Source: Paenibacillus tarimensis (GTDB taxonomy: Bacteria > Bacillota > Bacilli > Paenibacillales > Paenibacillaceae). Taken from it: 64,000 nucleotides of DNA. The position numbers and the translations under genes were made by a program. The notes beneath the pieces are model-generated. The model searched no databases, had not been told where the DNA came from, and saw nothing but the letters and a program-made list of their open reading frames with translations. The DNA lies in assembly GCF_021532315.1 (NCBI RefSeq), contig NZ_JAKGAO010000005.1, forward strand, positions 1-64,000. The letters run 5' to 3'. Of this stretch, positions 54,075 to 62,734 are shown piece after piece. Numbering within the stretch: position 1 is the stretch's first letter; the number at the start of each line of letters is the position of its first letter.

Positions 54075-55283
54075 TTGTCACGTATTTCTATTCAACCGGG
54101 TACTGTGCTTGACAGTACTGCTGCATTAAACCGTGTTTCATTGACGATGTCTAATGCCGCCTATGTTATTTCCGCTGTAAAGTCAGGGGTAGACGGACAA
54201 ATTCAGGCGCGCAGAGGGATCGGCGGGCGGCTGTCGCAAGCCAGCAGAGCGGCCTCCAACCTGAACACGATGCTGAATGAGCTGTCTGATTTTGTTAAAC
54301 AGTCTGTGAACCGATATGTTAAGACCGACCAGTCGATCAGCCGCAAAGCGCAGTATGTCGGATTGCTTACCGGCAGCAGTGTGTCAGATGTGAGTATTCA
54401 TGCATACTCACTGCTTCTCGGAGACAGAAGGCCGTATATCGCGGCCCGCAATGCATTGCTTCTTTATGCGGCCAACGCGCTAAATTCGGGCAAAAGGCTG
54501 AAACTAGCCAAGGACCTTGGCCTGAAGTTTGTCCGAAACGCGGACGGAAGTATTTCGGTGCGGATGACCAAGGCTAATATAACAAGTAATCAGGATTATA
54601 TCCGATACCGGAATATGATGAGCGAAGCGCTGGGCGGCACAGCCAAGTGGAACCGGGAGTTTCTCACACGGCTTGCGAAGGAAGGGGTGCCGATCTATGA
54701 TCCCGAGAGAGGCTACTACCGGAGCAATGCGAACAAGCTGTCCAACACGCGCTTTGGTGATTTGAATCGTTACGTAGAGAGTGTTCAAGATTCCCGCGGC
54801 CAAGTGATGCGCAGCGCCACCAGGGCAGCATTTATTGATAATTTAAAGGTATGGGAGAGCTTTACCGGTTGGAAGGATGCATCGGCCATGACCAGAGTCG
54901 GTAAGGGAATTGGCGCGGCTGGTGTAGGGTTGACCGTATTCGACAATGTGGTGGATAATTTCTATGTCCAGCAAACTGGCGAGTGGCGGGCTGAGCCGGG
55001 GAAGGTAAAGGAATTTGTCGTAGATACAGCTGTGGACGTCGGTACTGCGGCCGGATCTGCGGCGGCCGGCGCGGTGGTCGGCTCGTTCTTCCTGCCGCCG
55101 GCAGGTACGGTAGTGGGTGCAGCAGCCGGAGCAGGGATTAACTTTGTTCTGAATACCAAAATGATCGGTGACCCGCCGCAGAGCGTGGTCGATGTCACCA
55201 AGAATGCGGCTAACGCAGCTGTCGACAAGATTGGCGATGCTGCCGACAGTGTCAAGAAGAAGCTGGACAAAATCTTTTGGTAG
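54075..55283 (+). CDS. effector-like protein: N-terminal helical domain, glycine-zipper C-terminus
   Basis: 402 residues, TTG start at 54075 with AGGAGGTG 8 bases upstream. Residues 1-100 form a helical, WXG/LXG-like targeting region (GTVLDSTAALNRVSLTMSNAAYVISAVKSGV...). A middle domain (about 100-260) has no family I recognise. Residues 319-360 are hydrophobic and Gly/Ala-rich (VGTAAGSAAAGAVVGSFF, then GTVVGAAAGAGINFVL), a glycine-zipper-type membrane-active segment, and the end is amphipathic. This resembles membrane-depolarising T7 toxins such as TspA in plan, not in sequence. The next gene encodes a multi-TM protein 8 bases later. Confidence 0.6.
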   Translation: MSRISIQPGTVLDSTAALNRVSLTMSNAAYVISAVKSGVDGQIQARRGIGGRLSQASRAASNLNTMLNELSDFVKQSVNRYVKTDQSISRKAQYVGLLTGSSVSDVSIHAYSLLLGDRRPYIAARNALLLYAANALNSGKRLKLAKDLGLKFVRNADGSISVRMTKANITSNQDYIRYRNMMSEALGGTAKWNREFLTRLAKEGVPIYDPERGYYRSNANKLSNTRFGDLNRYVESVQDSRGQVMRSATRAAFIDNLKVWESFTGWKDASAMTRVGKGIGAAGVGLTVFDNVVDNFYVQQTGEWRAEPGKVKEFVVDTAVDVGTAAGSAAAGAVVGSFFLPPAGTVVGAAAGAGINFVLNTKMIGDPPQSVVDVTKNAANAAVDKIGDAADSVKKKLDKIFW

Positions 55284-55291
55284 GAGGCGCT

Positions 55292-56050
55292 ATGCTTAAC
55301 CGTCTGAAGGAAGAGGATGTAATCAAGCTGAAGGCGGCTGCCTGGGACCGTCTGCATCCCGAGCGGATCGTCTTCTTCTTCTGGGGTGTCTTCATACTGG
55401 GCGCAGCAGCAACAGGTGTTGCGGCAATGGCTGCATACAACAGTCCGCAGCCTGTCAGCGGCGGATTAATGCTGACCGTTCAAGCTGCTATAGCAGTTCT
55501 GGCCATCCAGTTCATTGTATCGCTGTTATTCAGTATCGGAGATACAGCTTACAGGCTTCAGAAGCTGCAGGCGGTTTTATTAAATGTCGTGACCGTCAAG
55601 GCTTCCGTTGATATGTATGTCGTATTTTTTGTTTTATGTGAAATTCGCGGTGTGCCCGGCTATGTATCAGCTGCAGGAGCTGTAATGCTCGCCGGCGGCA
55701 TTCTGTTCTTCATCCTCTCTTTGTTCCGCGGAATGAAGAGAGCGGGGAGCGGGGCGTTCCGTGCGAGCGGGCAGGGGCTGTACAATTTTAAGCAGTCGGC
55801 TGCTTATGTCAGTATCCCGGTCATCTTTGCGGCTTCCGTATTTGGGGGGTTGATTGCAAAGGCTTCCTCTGACCTGCTCCTGGTAACGGGCCAGCCTGTT
55901 GATGCCTATATGCTGCTGCTGCTGGCTGCTATATTGCAGTACAGCATTGCGGTAGCGTGGCCAGAATTCTTCTTGTTTGCTTATTGTAAAATGAGATTCC
56001 CCTCCTTCACAATGAAAAAGGAACGGCCGGCAAGAAGAACGCTCCGATAA
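55292..56050 (+). CDS. polytopic membrane protein, candidate immunity protein
   Basis: 252 residues with about 5-6 membrane helices (near 20-42, 52-77, 92-112, 118-137, 165-185, 193-222) and short charged ends. No known transporter motif. AGGAGG precedes ATG 55292. Being right after a glycine-zipper effector-like gene, it could protect the producer membrane, as the multi-TM TsaI protects against TspA. Otherwise a structural membrane subunit of the secretion system is possible. Confidence 0.6.
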   Translation: MLNRLKEEDVIKLKAAAWDRLHPERIVFFFWGVFILGAAATGVAAMAAYNSPQPVSGGLMLTVQAAIAVLAIQFIVSLLFSIGDTAYRLQKLQAVLLNVVTVKASVDMYVVFFVLCEIRGVPGYVSAAGAVMLAGGILFFILSLFRGMKRAGSGAFRASGQGLYNFKQSAAYVSIPVIFAASVFGGLIAKASSDLLLVTGQPVDAYMLLLLAAILQYSIAVAWPEFFLFAYCKMRFPSFTMKKERPARRTLR

Positions 56051-56153
56051 CGTATCTCAGGGCAGATGTCCTGTCCGCAACTTGCAGGGCGGTTCGGGCG
56101 TCTAATATAGAAATATGATTCTGCGAGATGACGACTAAGGTAGGGGCTTAGAG

Positions 56154-56603
56154 ATGAAAATAAAACGCAAACCGCTTGTGTTTCATAATGTGATCAGTAC
56201 GACGGCCACATGCGGGGAGAACGAATGGCACCAAATCGCCCAGGAGCTTCGCAATGCTGTGCTCCAGAACGGGCTGTATGGAACAGGACCGGTTATGTAT
56301 CAGATCGGAAACGTTAACCCGCTCAGCGGGGAGGCGGAGTACAGCTTCCATATCCCAGTGAATTCACCGGTTAGTATGCCGGCGAATAATAAGTACAGCT
56401 TCACCAAGCTGCTGCACATCCCTGATGGCCTCGTATTCCGGCATGCTGATTTGGAGGAAGAGCTGGATCCGTCCTACGAGCTGCTGAGGCAGACTGCCGG
56501 GACGAGCGGGCTCACACTCCAGGAGCCATTTTACCATATTTATCTGGATGTGTACGGTGGTGGAATGATTGATATTTTTGCACCGATATCCGGGGAGGCG
56601 TGA
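56154..56603 (+). CDS. small soluble protein, paralogue 1 (GyrI/DUF5085-like)
   Basis: 149 residues, no signal or TM. The pattern GTGPVMYQIGNVNPLSGEAEYSFHIPVNSPV is shared with the next gene (GPFFYSLLNVPMDEVASVEFFMPVEQSDI), so the two are paralogues with a probable GyrI/SOUL-like fold. Proteins of this sort (DUF5085) occur near T7SS/LXG genes in Bacillales; that family name is a recollection and tentative. Function unknown; an adaptor or chaperone for an effector is one option. Confidence 0.6.
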   Translation: MKIKRKPLVFHNVISTTATCGENEWHQIAQELRNAVLQNGLYGTGPVMYQIGNVNPLSGEAEYSFHIPVNSPVSMPANNKYSFTKLLHIPDGLVFRHADLEEELDPSYELLRQTAGTSGLTLQEPFYHIYLDVYGGGMIDIFAPISGEA

Positions 56604-56608
56604 GCATT

Positions 56609-57070
56609 ATGTCCGTATTAACCGGAGATTTCATTCGGTATACCAATGTCCTGTCACAGGTGCACCGGTTCCACTATTCGGAAATGGATGGTTATATCCG
56701 CCGTTTTTTGCGGGATGTGATGTGGACACAGGCGACAATGAAAGGGCCGTTCTTCTACTCGCTGCTTAATGTACCGATGGATGAAGTGGCAAGTGTGGAG
56801 TTCTTCATGCCTGTGGAACAGAGTGATATACCGGTGCCTGAAGGGTTGAGATTCCACAGTTATTTTGCAGTCGAGAACATGATGACTTACTGTGTACATA
56901 CGAATATTGAAACCAGCACGGAAGCGGCTTACAAAATATTGATGGATGAAGCTGAGCACAGACAGCTCCATCAAGTCACGCCATTCTTTCATGTGTTCTC
57001 GGGAGACCGGTCGTTACCTTATATGATGATTAAGATCGGCGTTGCGGAAGGCAGCGGGCAGGCAGGGTGA
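56609..57070 (+). CDS. small soluble protein, paralogue 2 (GyrI/DUF5085-like)
   Basis: 153 residues from ATG 56609 (GGGGAGG about 11 bases before); a GTG at 56600 overlapping the previous stop is an alternative. Shares layout and several motif positions with the preceding protein (GPFFYSLLNVPMDE..VEFFMPVE; HQVTPFFHVFSGDRSLPYMMIKIGV against LQEPFYHIYLDVYGGGMIDIFAPI). The pair probably forms a heterodimer. Function unknown. Confidence 0.6.
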   Translation: MSVLTGDFIRYTNVLSQVHRFHYSEMDGYIRRFLRDVMWTQATMKGPFFYSLLNVPMDEVASVEFFMPVEQSDIPVPEGLRFHSYFAVENMMTYCVHTNIETSTEAAYKILMDEAEHRQLHQVTPFFHVFSGDRSLPYMMIKIGVAEGSGQAG

Positions 57071-57077
57071 TAAAAAC

Positions 57078-58718
57078 ATGCTGAAGAACGGACATCTGTT
57101 GGGTGGACGCTATGTAGTAGAACAAACAATCGCCAAGGGCGGCATGGGAGCTGTGTACCTTGTGCGTGACCGCAGACTGGGAGATAAGGCCTGGGCAGCC
57201 AAGGAAGTGGCGCACTATGATGCTGATGAGCGGGATTTCATTGAAGAAGCGCGCCTTCTAACCGAGCTATCCCACCCTTATATTCCTAAGGTGGTAGATT
57301 ACTTCGAACCGGATTCACGGGGCAACTGCTATCTGATTATGGAGCATGTTGAGGGACGTAATCTGCATGAGCTGCTCAGCAGCAGCGACACATTGCTGAC
57401 GCTTTCCAAAGCGGTTCATTATATGGTAGAGCTTTGTGACGTTCTGGCTTATCTTCATGAACGGAGCAGACCGGTCATCTTCCGCGACTTGAAGCCCTCC
57501 AATGTGATGGTGGATGAACACGGGCATATTAAACTGATAGATTTCGGCATTGCCCGCAGCTTTAAGAAGGGCCAGATGACCGATACGGTAGCGCTTGGCA
57601 CGGTCGCTTTTGCGTCACCCGAGCAGCTTGAGAACAGACAGACCGACGGGCGCAGCGACCTGTACTCTCTTGGTGCAACCTTCTATTATGTTCTTACTGG
57701 GGGCAAGCACTACTATCAATCGGAAGCATCCTTCTCGATGCTGCCCGTTGGCATTCCCGGTGAGCTGAAGGAGCTGCTCGCGAGGCTGCTGGCCCGTAAT
57801 CCTGAGGATCGTTTTGAGACGGCAAGGGATGTGAAGGCAGCGCTTCTGGCCGTATCATTGCCGGGTGGCTTCTTATTGACAAGGCCCGAGGAAACGCCAG
57901 TGCCAAGAACGATTCAGCAGGCAGATCCGACCGTCGCGCTAAATCCATACATTGCCCGGCGGGAACGGCAGTATACGGTGCTTGCAACGCAGTCTACCCC
58001 GGCGCTCATTATTTATCTGATTGATGTCAGCGGCTCTATGGGCATGGAGATGGAAGGCGAGCGGCGTATTGATATCGTTCGGACAGCGCTGCTTACTGCA
58101 ATCAAGCAGATGGTGTTCCGCTCCACAAAGGGCAGCCGGATAGCCGGCCGGTACCGTCTTGCAATACTGGCTTACAGTGACGATGTGTACGATTTGCTGG
58201 GTGGAGTCAAGTCCATCGATGAAGTGGCGAGGACTGGCGCGCTGCCTGAGCTTGTACCGCTGAAATTTACGGATACAGCCAAGGCATTTGCCAGGGCAGA
58301 ACAAATTTTGCTTGAAGAGCTGCCCGGAATGGATAATTGTCCGGCACCGCTGATCTGTCATATGACAGACGGTGCCCACACAGGAGAAGATCCCGAACCG
58401 ATAGCAAAGCGGATCATGGAGATGGCTGTTCCTGATGGCCATGTTCTGATCGAGAATATATTCATTACGGATACAGTAGCTGACGAAGCATTGAAGGATG
58501 CGAAGAGATGGAAAGGCTATCTGCCCGATACGCCGCTTCAGGATGAGTACCTGCGCAAGCTCCGTAATATGTCATCAATTTTGCCGGAAAGCTATCGCGA
58601 TATGGTGCTGGAGTCATCCTACTCCTTGGAGAGAGGCACCGTTATGCTGCTGCCGGGAACGAGTACGGAGCTGGTAGGGCTTGGTCTCCAGATGTCGGCT
58701 GCCACGCCGATTCGATGA
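57078..58718 (+). CDS. Ser/Thr protein kinase fused to a VWA domain
   Basis: 546 residues, soluble. A complete Hanks-type kinase at about 8-265: AKGGMGAVYLVRD, Lys in AAKEVA, FRDLKPSNVM with catalytic D137 (F in place of H of HRD), DFG in LIDFGIARSF, and SPEQ for APE. The C-terminal half is a von Willebrand A domain with an intact MIDAS (D316-V-S-G-S, then T and D further on: HMTDGAHTG). A linker with TIQQADPTVALNPY joins them and has Thr that could be phosphorylated. Kinase + VWA is the domain content of the T6SS kinase PpkA, though that one is membrane-bound. Followed by a PP2C gene 19 bases later. Confidence 0.88.
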   Translation: MLKNGHLLGGRYVVEQTIAKGGMGAVYLVRDRRLGDKAWAAKEVAHYDADERDFIEEARLLTELSHPYIPKVVDYFEPDSRGNCYLIMEHVEGRNLHELLSSSDTLLTLSKAVHYMVELCDVLAYLHERSRPVIFRDLKPSNVMVDEHGHIKLIDFGIARSFKKGQMTDTVALGTVAFASPEQLENRQTDGRSDLYSLGATFYYVLTGGKHYYQSEASFSMLPVGIPGELKELLARLLARNPEDRFETARDVKAALLAVSLPGGFLLTRPEETPVPRTIQQADPTVALNPYIARRERQYTVLATQSTPALIIYLIDVSGSMGMEMEGERRIDIVRTALLTAIKQMVFRSTKGSRIAGRYRLAILAYSDDVYDLLGGVKSIDEVARTGALPELVPLKFTDTAKAFARAEQILLEELPGMDNCPAPLICHMTDGAHTGEDPEPIAKRIMEMAVPDGHVLIENIFITDTVADEALKDAKRWKGYLPDTPLQDEYLRKLRNMSSILPESYRDMVLESSYSLERGTVMLLPGTSTELVGLGLQMSAATPIR

Positions 58719-58737
58719 GCGGGAGGATGTGTTTTAT

Positions 58738-59544
58738 ATGGAAAGGTTTCACACCGACCAGCATACCGAGATACCGGTTACCAGCCGGGAATACGGTTCT
58801 CTTCGCCTGAAGTATTCCTATGCGCGTTCAAGGGAAACCCAGCTGGATGGGGAGGCCGGGCAGGATTATTTGTCCTATCTCGTTAAGGATGGCCAGTTGT
58901 CCTTTTGTATATGCGATGGAGTCAGCATGTCGTTCTGCGGCCAGCTGGCGTCCAGATATTTGGGGAATGAACTTGTCGCTTTTATGGAGCACGCAGACAG
59001 CGGCGGCTCGGACGGGGTTAGTCTGCAGCGCCAGCTGCAGCAGTATATGAAGGACATTACCGTACCTGCTACCGATATGGTTAACCGTTATGAACTCCCT
59101 TCAAGTATTGGCGGTTTATTCCGTGAAGTGCTGGAGGAGAAGCGGCGGATTGGCAGCGAGACGACCTTTGTTTGCGGCAGGGTGCGTACTGTCACTGGGG
59201 AGAAAGGCGGTCTGGAGATTGTTCTCGCCTGGATGGGAGATACGAAGATCCGGCTGTGGCATGATATGTTAGAGCGGACCAGCCGGCTGGAGGGTGATTT
59301 TTCCAAATGGAATCGCTGGTCTACCTTAAAGGGCGGCATAGGGGAGGGACCCTTCATTTACAAGGCTACCCTTAATTCACCGCCTGCGGCAGCTTTCAAT
59401 CGTATACAGATCTATACGGACGGCTTGCATGCCTATGACGAGTGGACACGTCCTCTGGAGGATCATGAATTGATGTATCTGGTAAGAGAGGCATATACAA
59501 GTCCGGACAGCGATGATCTGACATTCCTGGAGCTTTCCTGGTAA
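58738..59544 (+). CDS. PP2C-type Ser/Thr phosphatase
   Basis: 268 residues with the PP2C metal-binding pattern: QDYLSYL (first Asp), CDGVSMSFCG (D-G), MGDTKIRLW, and DSDDLTFLEL at the end. It would reverse phosphorylation by the adjacent kinase. I start at ATG 58738; GGGAGG lies 11 bases upstream. It ends the T7SS locus. The motifs are somewhat divergent from PrpC-type phosphatases, but the acidic residues are kept. Confidence 0.85.
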   Translation: MERFHTDQHTEIPVTSREYGSLRLKYSYARSRETQLDGEAGQDYLSYLVKDGQLSFCICDGVSMSFCGQLASRYLGNELVAFMEHADSGGSDGVSLQRQLQQYMKDITVPATDMVNRYELPSSIGGLFREVLEEKRRIGSETTFVCGRVRTVTGEKGGLEIVLAWMGDTKIRLWHDMLERTSRLEGDFSKWNRWSTLKGGIGEGPFIYKATLNSPPAAAFNRIQIYTDGLHAYDEWTRPLEDHELMYLVREAYTSPDSDDLTFLELSW

Positions 59545-59584
59545 CGGGTAGTAGCTTATTAATTTCATTTGTACGTTTAATCGT

Positions 59585-59620
59585 AGCGCCTTCAAGCGAC
59601 CAGCATGAAGGCGCTTTGCG
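59585..59620 (+). terminator. probable terminator of the T7SS locus
   Basis: Perfect 9-bp stem AGCGCCTTC / GAAGGCGCT; the tail (TTGCGTT) is weak. Confidence 0.5.
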
Positions 59621-59695
59621 TTCCGATTATGTTATGGATATGCAACAACTGGAAGCTCTGGGTCGTCTTGTTTAATAAAAGGCGGTGACCGCAGG

Positions 59696-60295
59696 ATGTT
59701 GAAGAAACTTCTGCTGTGCATAGTTTGTGCACTGCTGCTCCTTAGTATCACATTCGTAGCTGACTACAGAAAGGCACAGGCTTGCTCATGTGCTTCTCCA
59801 AGGGCCATGGATGAAATTATGCAGGGAGAGGACGAGGTGTTTACGGCAACGGTAAAGGGAATATCCAAGCCGGGCGGCAGACTTTTGTCAAGCATGGACC
59901 CTATAGAGGTAAGAATGATTGTCAACAAGGTTTGGAAGGGAAATATAGCGGCCGCGGTAGTCGTCAAGACGGCTCAAAGCTCGGCAAGCTGTGGTTATGA
60001 TGGTTTCAAGGAAGGCGGCTCTTATCTGGTCATTGCGGAGGAGACGCCGAACGGACTATACACCGGGCTTTGTTCCGGCACTAAATCGCTGGCATCCGCA
60101 GGTAAGGAGCTTGCTTACTTGGGAGAAGGATATGCCCCTGGTCCAGCTGCGGCAGAACCTGTGGAATCGAAGCATGATATACAAGTCCGGCAAGGTGAAA
60201 ATAGCGGTTATGGCCACTATATACTGCTGGCTGCTGCTGTCATGCTAGCGGCTGTCCTCTGGGCAGCTGTCATCTTGAGTAGAATGAAGGGCTAG
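59696..60295 (+). CDS. secreted CSC-motif (NTR/TIMP-like) protein with C-terminal anchor
   Basis: 199 residues. Signal peptide (about 1-29) ending in QACSCASP, then a beta-rich domain with further Cys (SASCGYDGFKEGGSYLV; GLCSGTKSL) in the manner of netrin/TIMP-like domains found in Bacillus surface proteins. A C-terminal membrane helix (about 174-195; YILLAAAVMLAAVLWAAVIL) and a basic end anchor it. Function unknown. GGCGGTGACCGCAGG precedes ATG 59696. It is separated from the T7SS locus by a hairpin. Confidence 0.7.
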   Translation: MLKKLLLCIVCALLLLSITFVADYRKAQACSCASPRAMDEIMQGEDEVFTATVKGISKPGGRLLSSMDPIEVRMIVNKVWKGNIAAAVVVKTAQSSASCGYDGFKEGGSYLVIAEETPNGLYTGLCSGTKSLASAGKELAYLGEGYAPGPAAAEPVESKHDIQVRQGENSGYGHYILLAAAVMLAAVLWAAVILSRMKG

Positions 60296-60327
60296 GTTGA
60301 CAGCTTATATGCCGAGGGTTGTCTCGG

Positions 60328-60360
60328 CCGCTTCCCGTATATGGGATGCGGTTTCTTTTT
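60328..60360 (+). terminator. terminator after the CSC-motif gene
   Basis: CCGC/GCGG and CCC/GGG paired segments around GTATAT, tail TTTCTTTTT. A second hairpin (GCCGAG/CTCGGC) lies just upstream. Confidence 0.6.
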
Positions 60361-60406
60361 GCATGCATACAAATGGATTCCGCGAGGGGATGTTACCTGT
60401 AGAGTG

Positions 60407-60435
60407 TTGACAATATTAACGGATCGGCGTATATT
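60407..60435 (+). promoter_or_regulatory. promoter of the MarR-DHA2 operon
   Basis: TTGACA (60407-60412), 17 bases, TATATT (60430-60435). Confidence 0.82.
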
Positions 60436-60453
60436 ATACTTCATTGGTAAAAT

Positions 60454-60467
60454 GTTTAGTACTAAAC
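60454..60467. promoter_or_regulatory. probable MarR operator
   Basis: Perfect 14-bp palindrome GTTTAGTACTAAAC just downstream of the promoter and about 37 bases before the marR-like start, well placed for autorepression. Confidence 0.68.
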
Positions 60468-60503
60468 TAAAGGGACGTGCATTAGGAGAAAGAAGGGGAT
60501 AAA

Positions 60504-60938
60504 GTGGCAGACAGAGATCAACTGCTAGAGCTTACCGCATTGTTCAAAACCGTAATCAAGCGCTTCAGGGCGGAATGGGCCAAAGGTATTGAAGATGATA
60601 TGACGGTTACCCAATTCCGGCTGCTCCAGCTGCTAAAGACTGAAGGGCAGAAGAAGACGATGGATATCGCCGAAGCGTTAATGGTCACACCGGGGGCTGT
60701 TACTGGTATGGCTGATAAGCTGATTGCGGGCGGACTTGTTGTCAGGAAGAAGAGTGAGCTGGATCGGAGAGTAGCCTATCTGGAAATAACGGAGAAAGGC
60801 ATGAAACGGGCGGATGAACTGCTGGATAAACAGATCCAGACAGTCGGCAATTTGTTTCGGGACTTTCCCGATGAGGATATTGAGCATCTTAAACGGATCT
60901 ATAAGAATCTATTAAAAAACCTGGGTGAGAAGGAGTAG
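60504..60938 (+). CDS. MarR-family transcriptional regulator
   Basis: 144-residue winged-helix regulator: LLQLLKTEGQKKTMDIAEALMVTPGAVTGMADKLIAGGLVVRKKSELDRRVAYLEITEKG carries the helix-turn-helix and wing (DRR). GTG start at 60504 with AAGGGGAT upstream. It lies 8 bases before a DHA2 efflux gene and behind a palindromic operator, so it probably represses both genes until a small toxic compound binds it. Confidence 0.92.
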   Translation: MADRDQLLELTALFKTVIKRFRAEWAKGIEDDMTVTQFRLLQLLKTEGQKKTMDIAEALMVTPGAVTGMADKLIAGGLVVRKKSELDRRVAYLEITEKGMKRADELLDKQIQTVGNLFRDFPDEDIEHLKRIYKNLLKNLGEKE

Positions 60939-60946
60939 AGAGGGCT

Positions 60947-62578
60947 ATGGAGCACTTATCAGAAAAACGCAAATTGACTATCATGATGGCCATTATAGCC
61001 GCGATGTTCTTCTCGGCAATAAACCAGACCATTGTCAGTACCGCTATGCCGCGCATTATCTCAGCGTTGAACGGCATGGATTACTACACGTGGGTCATAA
61101 CTATTTATATGCTGACCTCTACAATAGCAACTGTACTGGTCGGCAAGCTGTCAGACATTTATGGGCGTAAGCCTTTCATATTGGGCGGTATCGTGCTGTT
61201 TGTGATTGGAGCACTCATGACCGGCTTCTCAGAAGATATTTTCCAGCTGATTACTTACCGGGGTATACAGGGTGTGGGAGCCGGTATCATTATGTCCTCG
61301 GCATTCACTGCGGTTGGCGACTTGTATGCGCCTCGTGAGCGCGGCAAGTGGACTGGTATTATGATGGCGGTATTCGGATTCTCCAGTATCATTGGCCCTA
61401 CACTCGGCGGCTGGATTGTCGATCATATGGACTGGGAGTGGGTATTCTGGATCTTCCTGCCGCTTGGGGTTGTGGCATTCATCATGATTTTGTCGCTGTT
61501 TCCGAAGGTGCCCCGCAAGCAGGCAGAATCGATTGACTATCTGGGCTCGCTCTTCATTACGCTGGCGATTGTCCCGCTGCTGTTAGCCTTCTCCTGGGCT
61601 GGCAAGGATTACGAATGGGGCTCGCCGGAAATCCTGCTGCTGTTCGCAGGGTCGGTTATCAGTGCCGTCATCTTCCTGGTTGTTGAGACGAAGGTGAAGA
61701 GTCCGATTCTGCCGCTGCCGATTTTGCGCAACCGCATTGTAACGCTTTCCAATCTGTCCGGCTTCCTGATGAATGCCGGTATGATGGGTGCGCTCATATA
61801 CCTGCCATTCTTCATTCAAGGTGTCAAAGGCATTGCACCTACTTATTCGGGTTATGTTACCATGCCGATGTCAATCAGTATGGTTGTCATTAGTGCTGTC
61901 ACAGGACGTCTGATTACGAAGACAGGAAAATACAAGCGCTTTGCGCTGCTGGGAACCCTTCTAATGATTGCCGGTATGCTGATTATGGCTTATATGACGA
62001 CAATTTGGGTTGCGGTTATCGCCATGGTTGTGTTTGGGCTCGGTCTTGGACTTGGTATGCCGGTGTTCAGTCTCACGGTTCAAAATGCCGTCAAGCCGGC
62101 AGAGCTTGGCGTAGCAACGGCGTCCTCTCAGCTGTTCCGTAACCTGGGTGGGACAATCGGCATCTCGGTTATGGGTACCATAATGTCCACCAGCCTGGCA
62201 AATAATATGAAGGAAAAAATGGCGTCCGCCGAAGCCGCGGCTGACTTAACGAAGCTCGATCCCGTGACAGCAGAACAGCTGTCGGTGCTTCAGGATCCCA
62301 CAGTGCTGCTGGATCAACCGAAGCTTGAGCTGCTGCAGCAGTCGCTTCCTGAGCAGATTCAGCCAATCTTTACAGGGATTCTTGAAACGCTGCGCAGTGC
62401 GCTCAGTGCTTCACTGACCACTGTATTCCTGGCCGGAACAGCCCTGCTGGTTGTCGCGGTCATACTGGTTGTCTTCCTGGAGGAGATACCACTGCGAACT
62501 TCCAACAAGATGCCGGAGACGACAGCCGGCGCTTCGAAGGAAGAGCAGGACCCGGCAGGCAAGCCGGCTTTAGGATAA
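60947..62578 (+). CDS. DHA2-family MFS drug efflux transporter, 14 TM
   Basis: 543 residues, 14 predicted helices. Motif A GKLSDIYGRKPFILGG after TM2, motif B/C stretches RGIQGVGAGIIMSSAFTAVGDLY and GPTLGGWIVDHMDWEWVFWIFLP, typical of EmrB/QacA-type proton antiporters. A hydrophilic stretch lies before the last helix and the C-terminus is polar. Co-transcribed with the marR-like gene upstream. Confidence 0.93.
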   Translation: MEHLSEKRKLTIMMAIIAAMFFSAINQTIVSTAMPRIISALNGMDYYTWVITIYMLTSTIATVLVGKLSDIYGRKPFILGGIVLFVIGALMTGFSEDIFQLITYRGIQGVGAGIIMSSAFTAVGDLYAPRERGKWTGIMMAVFGFSSIIGPTLGGWIVDHMDWEWVFWIFLPLGVVAFIMILSLFPKVPRKQAESIDYLGSLFITLAIVPLLLAFSWAGKDYEWGSPEILLLFAGSVISAVIFLVVETKVKSPILPLPILRNRIVTLSNLSGFLMNAGMMGALIYLPFFIQGVKGIAPTYSGYVTMPMSISMVVISAVTGRLITKTGKYKRFALLGTLLMIAGMLIMAYMTTIWVAVIAMVVFGLGLGLGMPVFSLTVQNAVKPAELGVATASSQLFRNLGGTIGISVMGTIMSTSLANNMKEKMASAEAAADLTKLDPVTAEQLSVLQDPTVLLDQPKLELLQQSLPEQIQPIFTGILETLRSALSASLTTVFLAGTALLVVAVILVVFLEEIPLRTSNKMPETTAGASKEEQDPAGKPALG

Positions 62579-62630
62579 AAATGTATTCATCCGCTGAACA
62601 GGTTGAATTAAGTTAAGTTTATATGAATGC

Positions 62631-62688
62631 AAAAAATCGCTCCAAGGCTTACGATGGAAGTGACCATCCAGCCTGTGGGGCGATTTTT
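62631..62688. terminator. bidirectional terminator
   Basis: AAAAATCGC / GCGATTTTT outer arms with inner AGGCT/AGCCT and GATGG/CCATC pairings, A-run on one side and T-run on the other, between convergent genes. Confidence 0.85.
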
Positions 62689-62734
62689 GTGCAGTTAACG
62701 TTAATTCGTGAATAGGATACATCGGAGGGACGAC

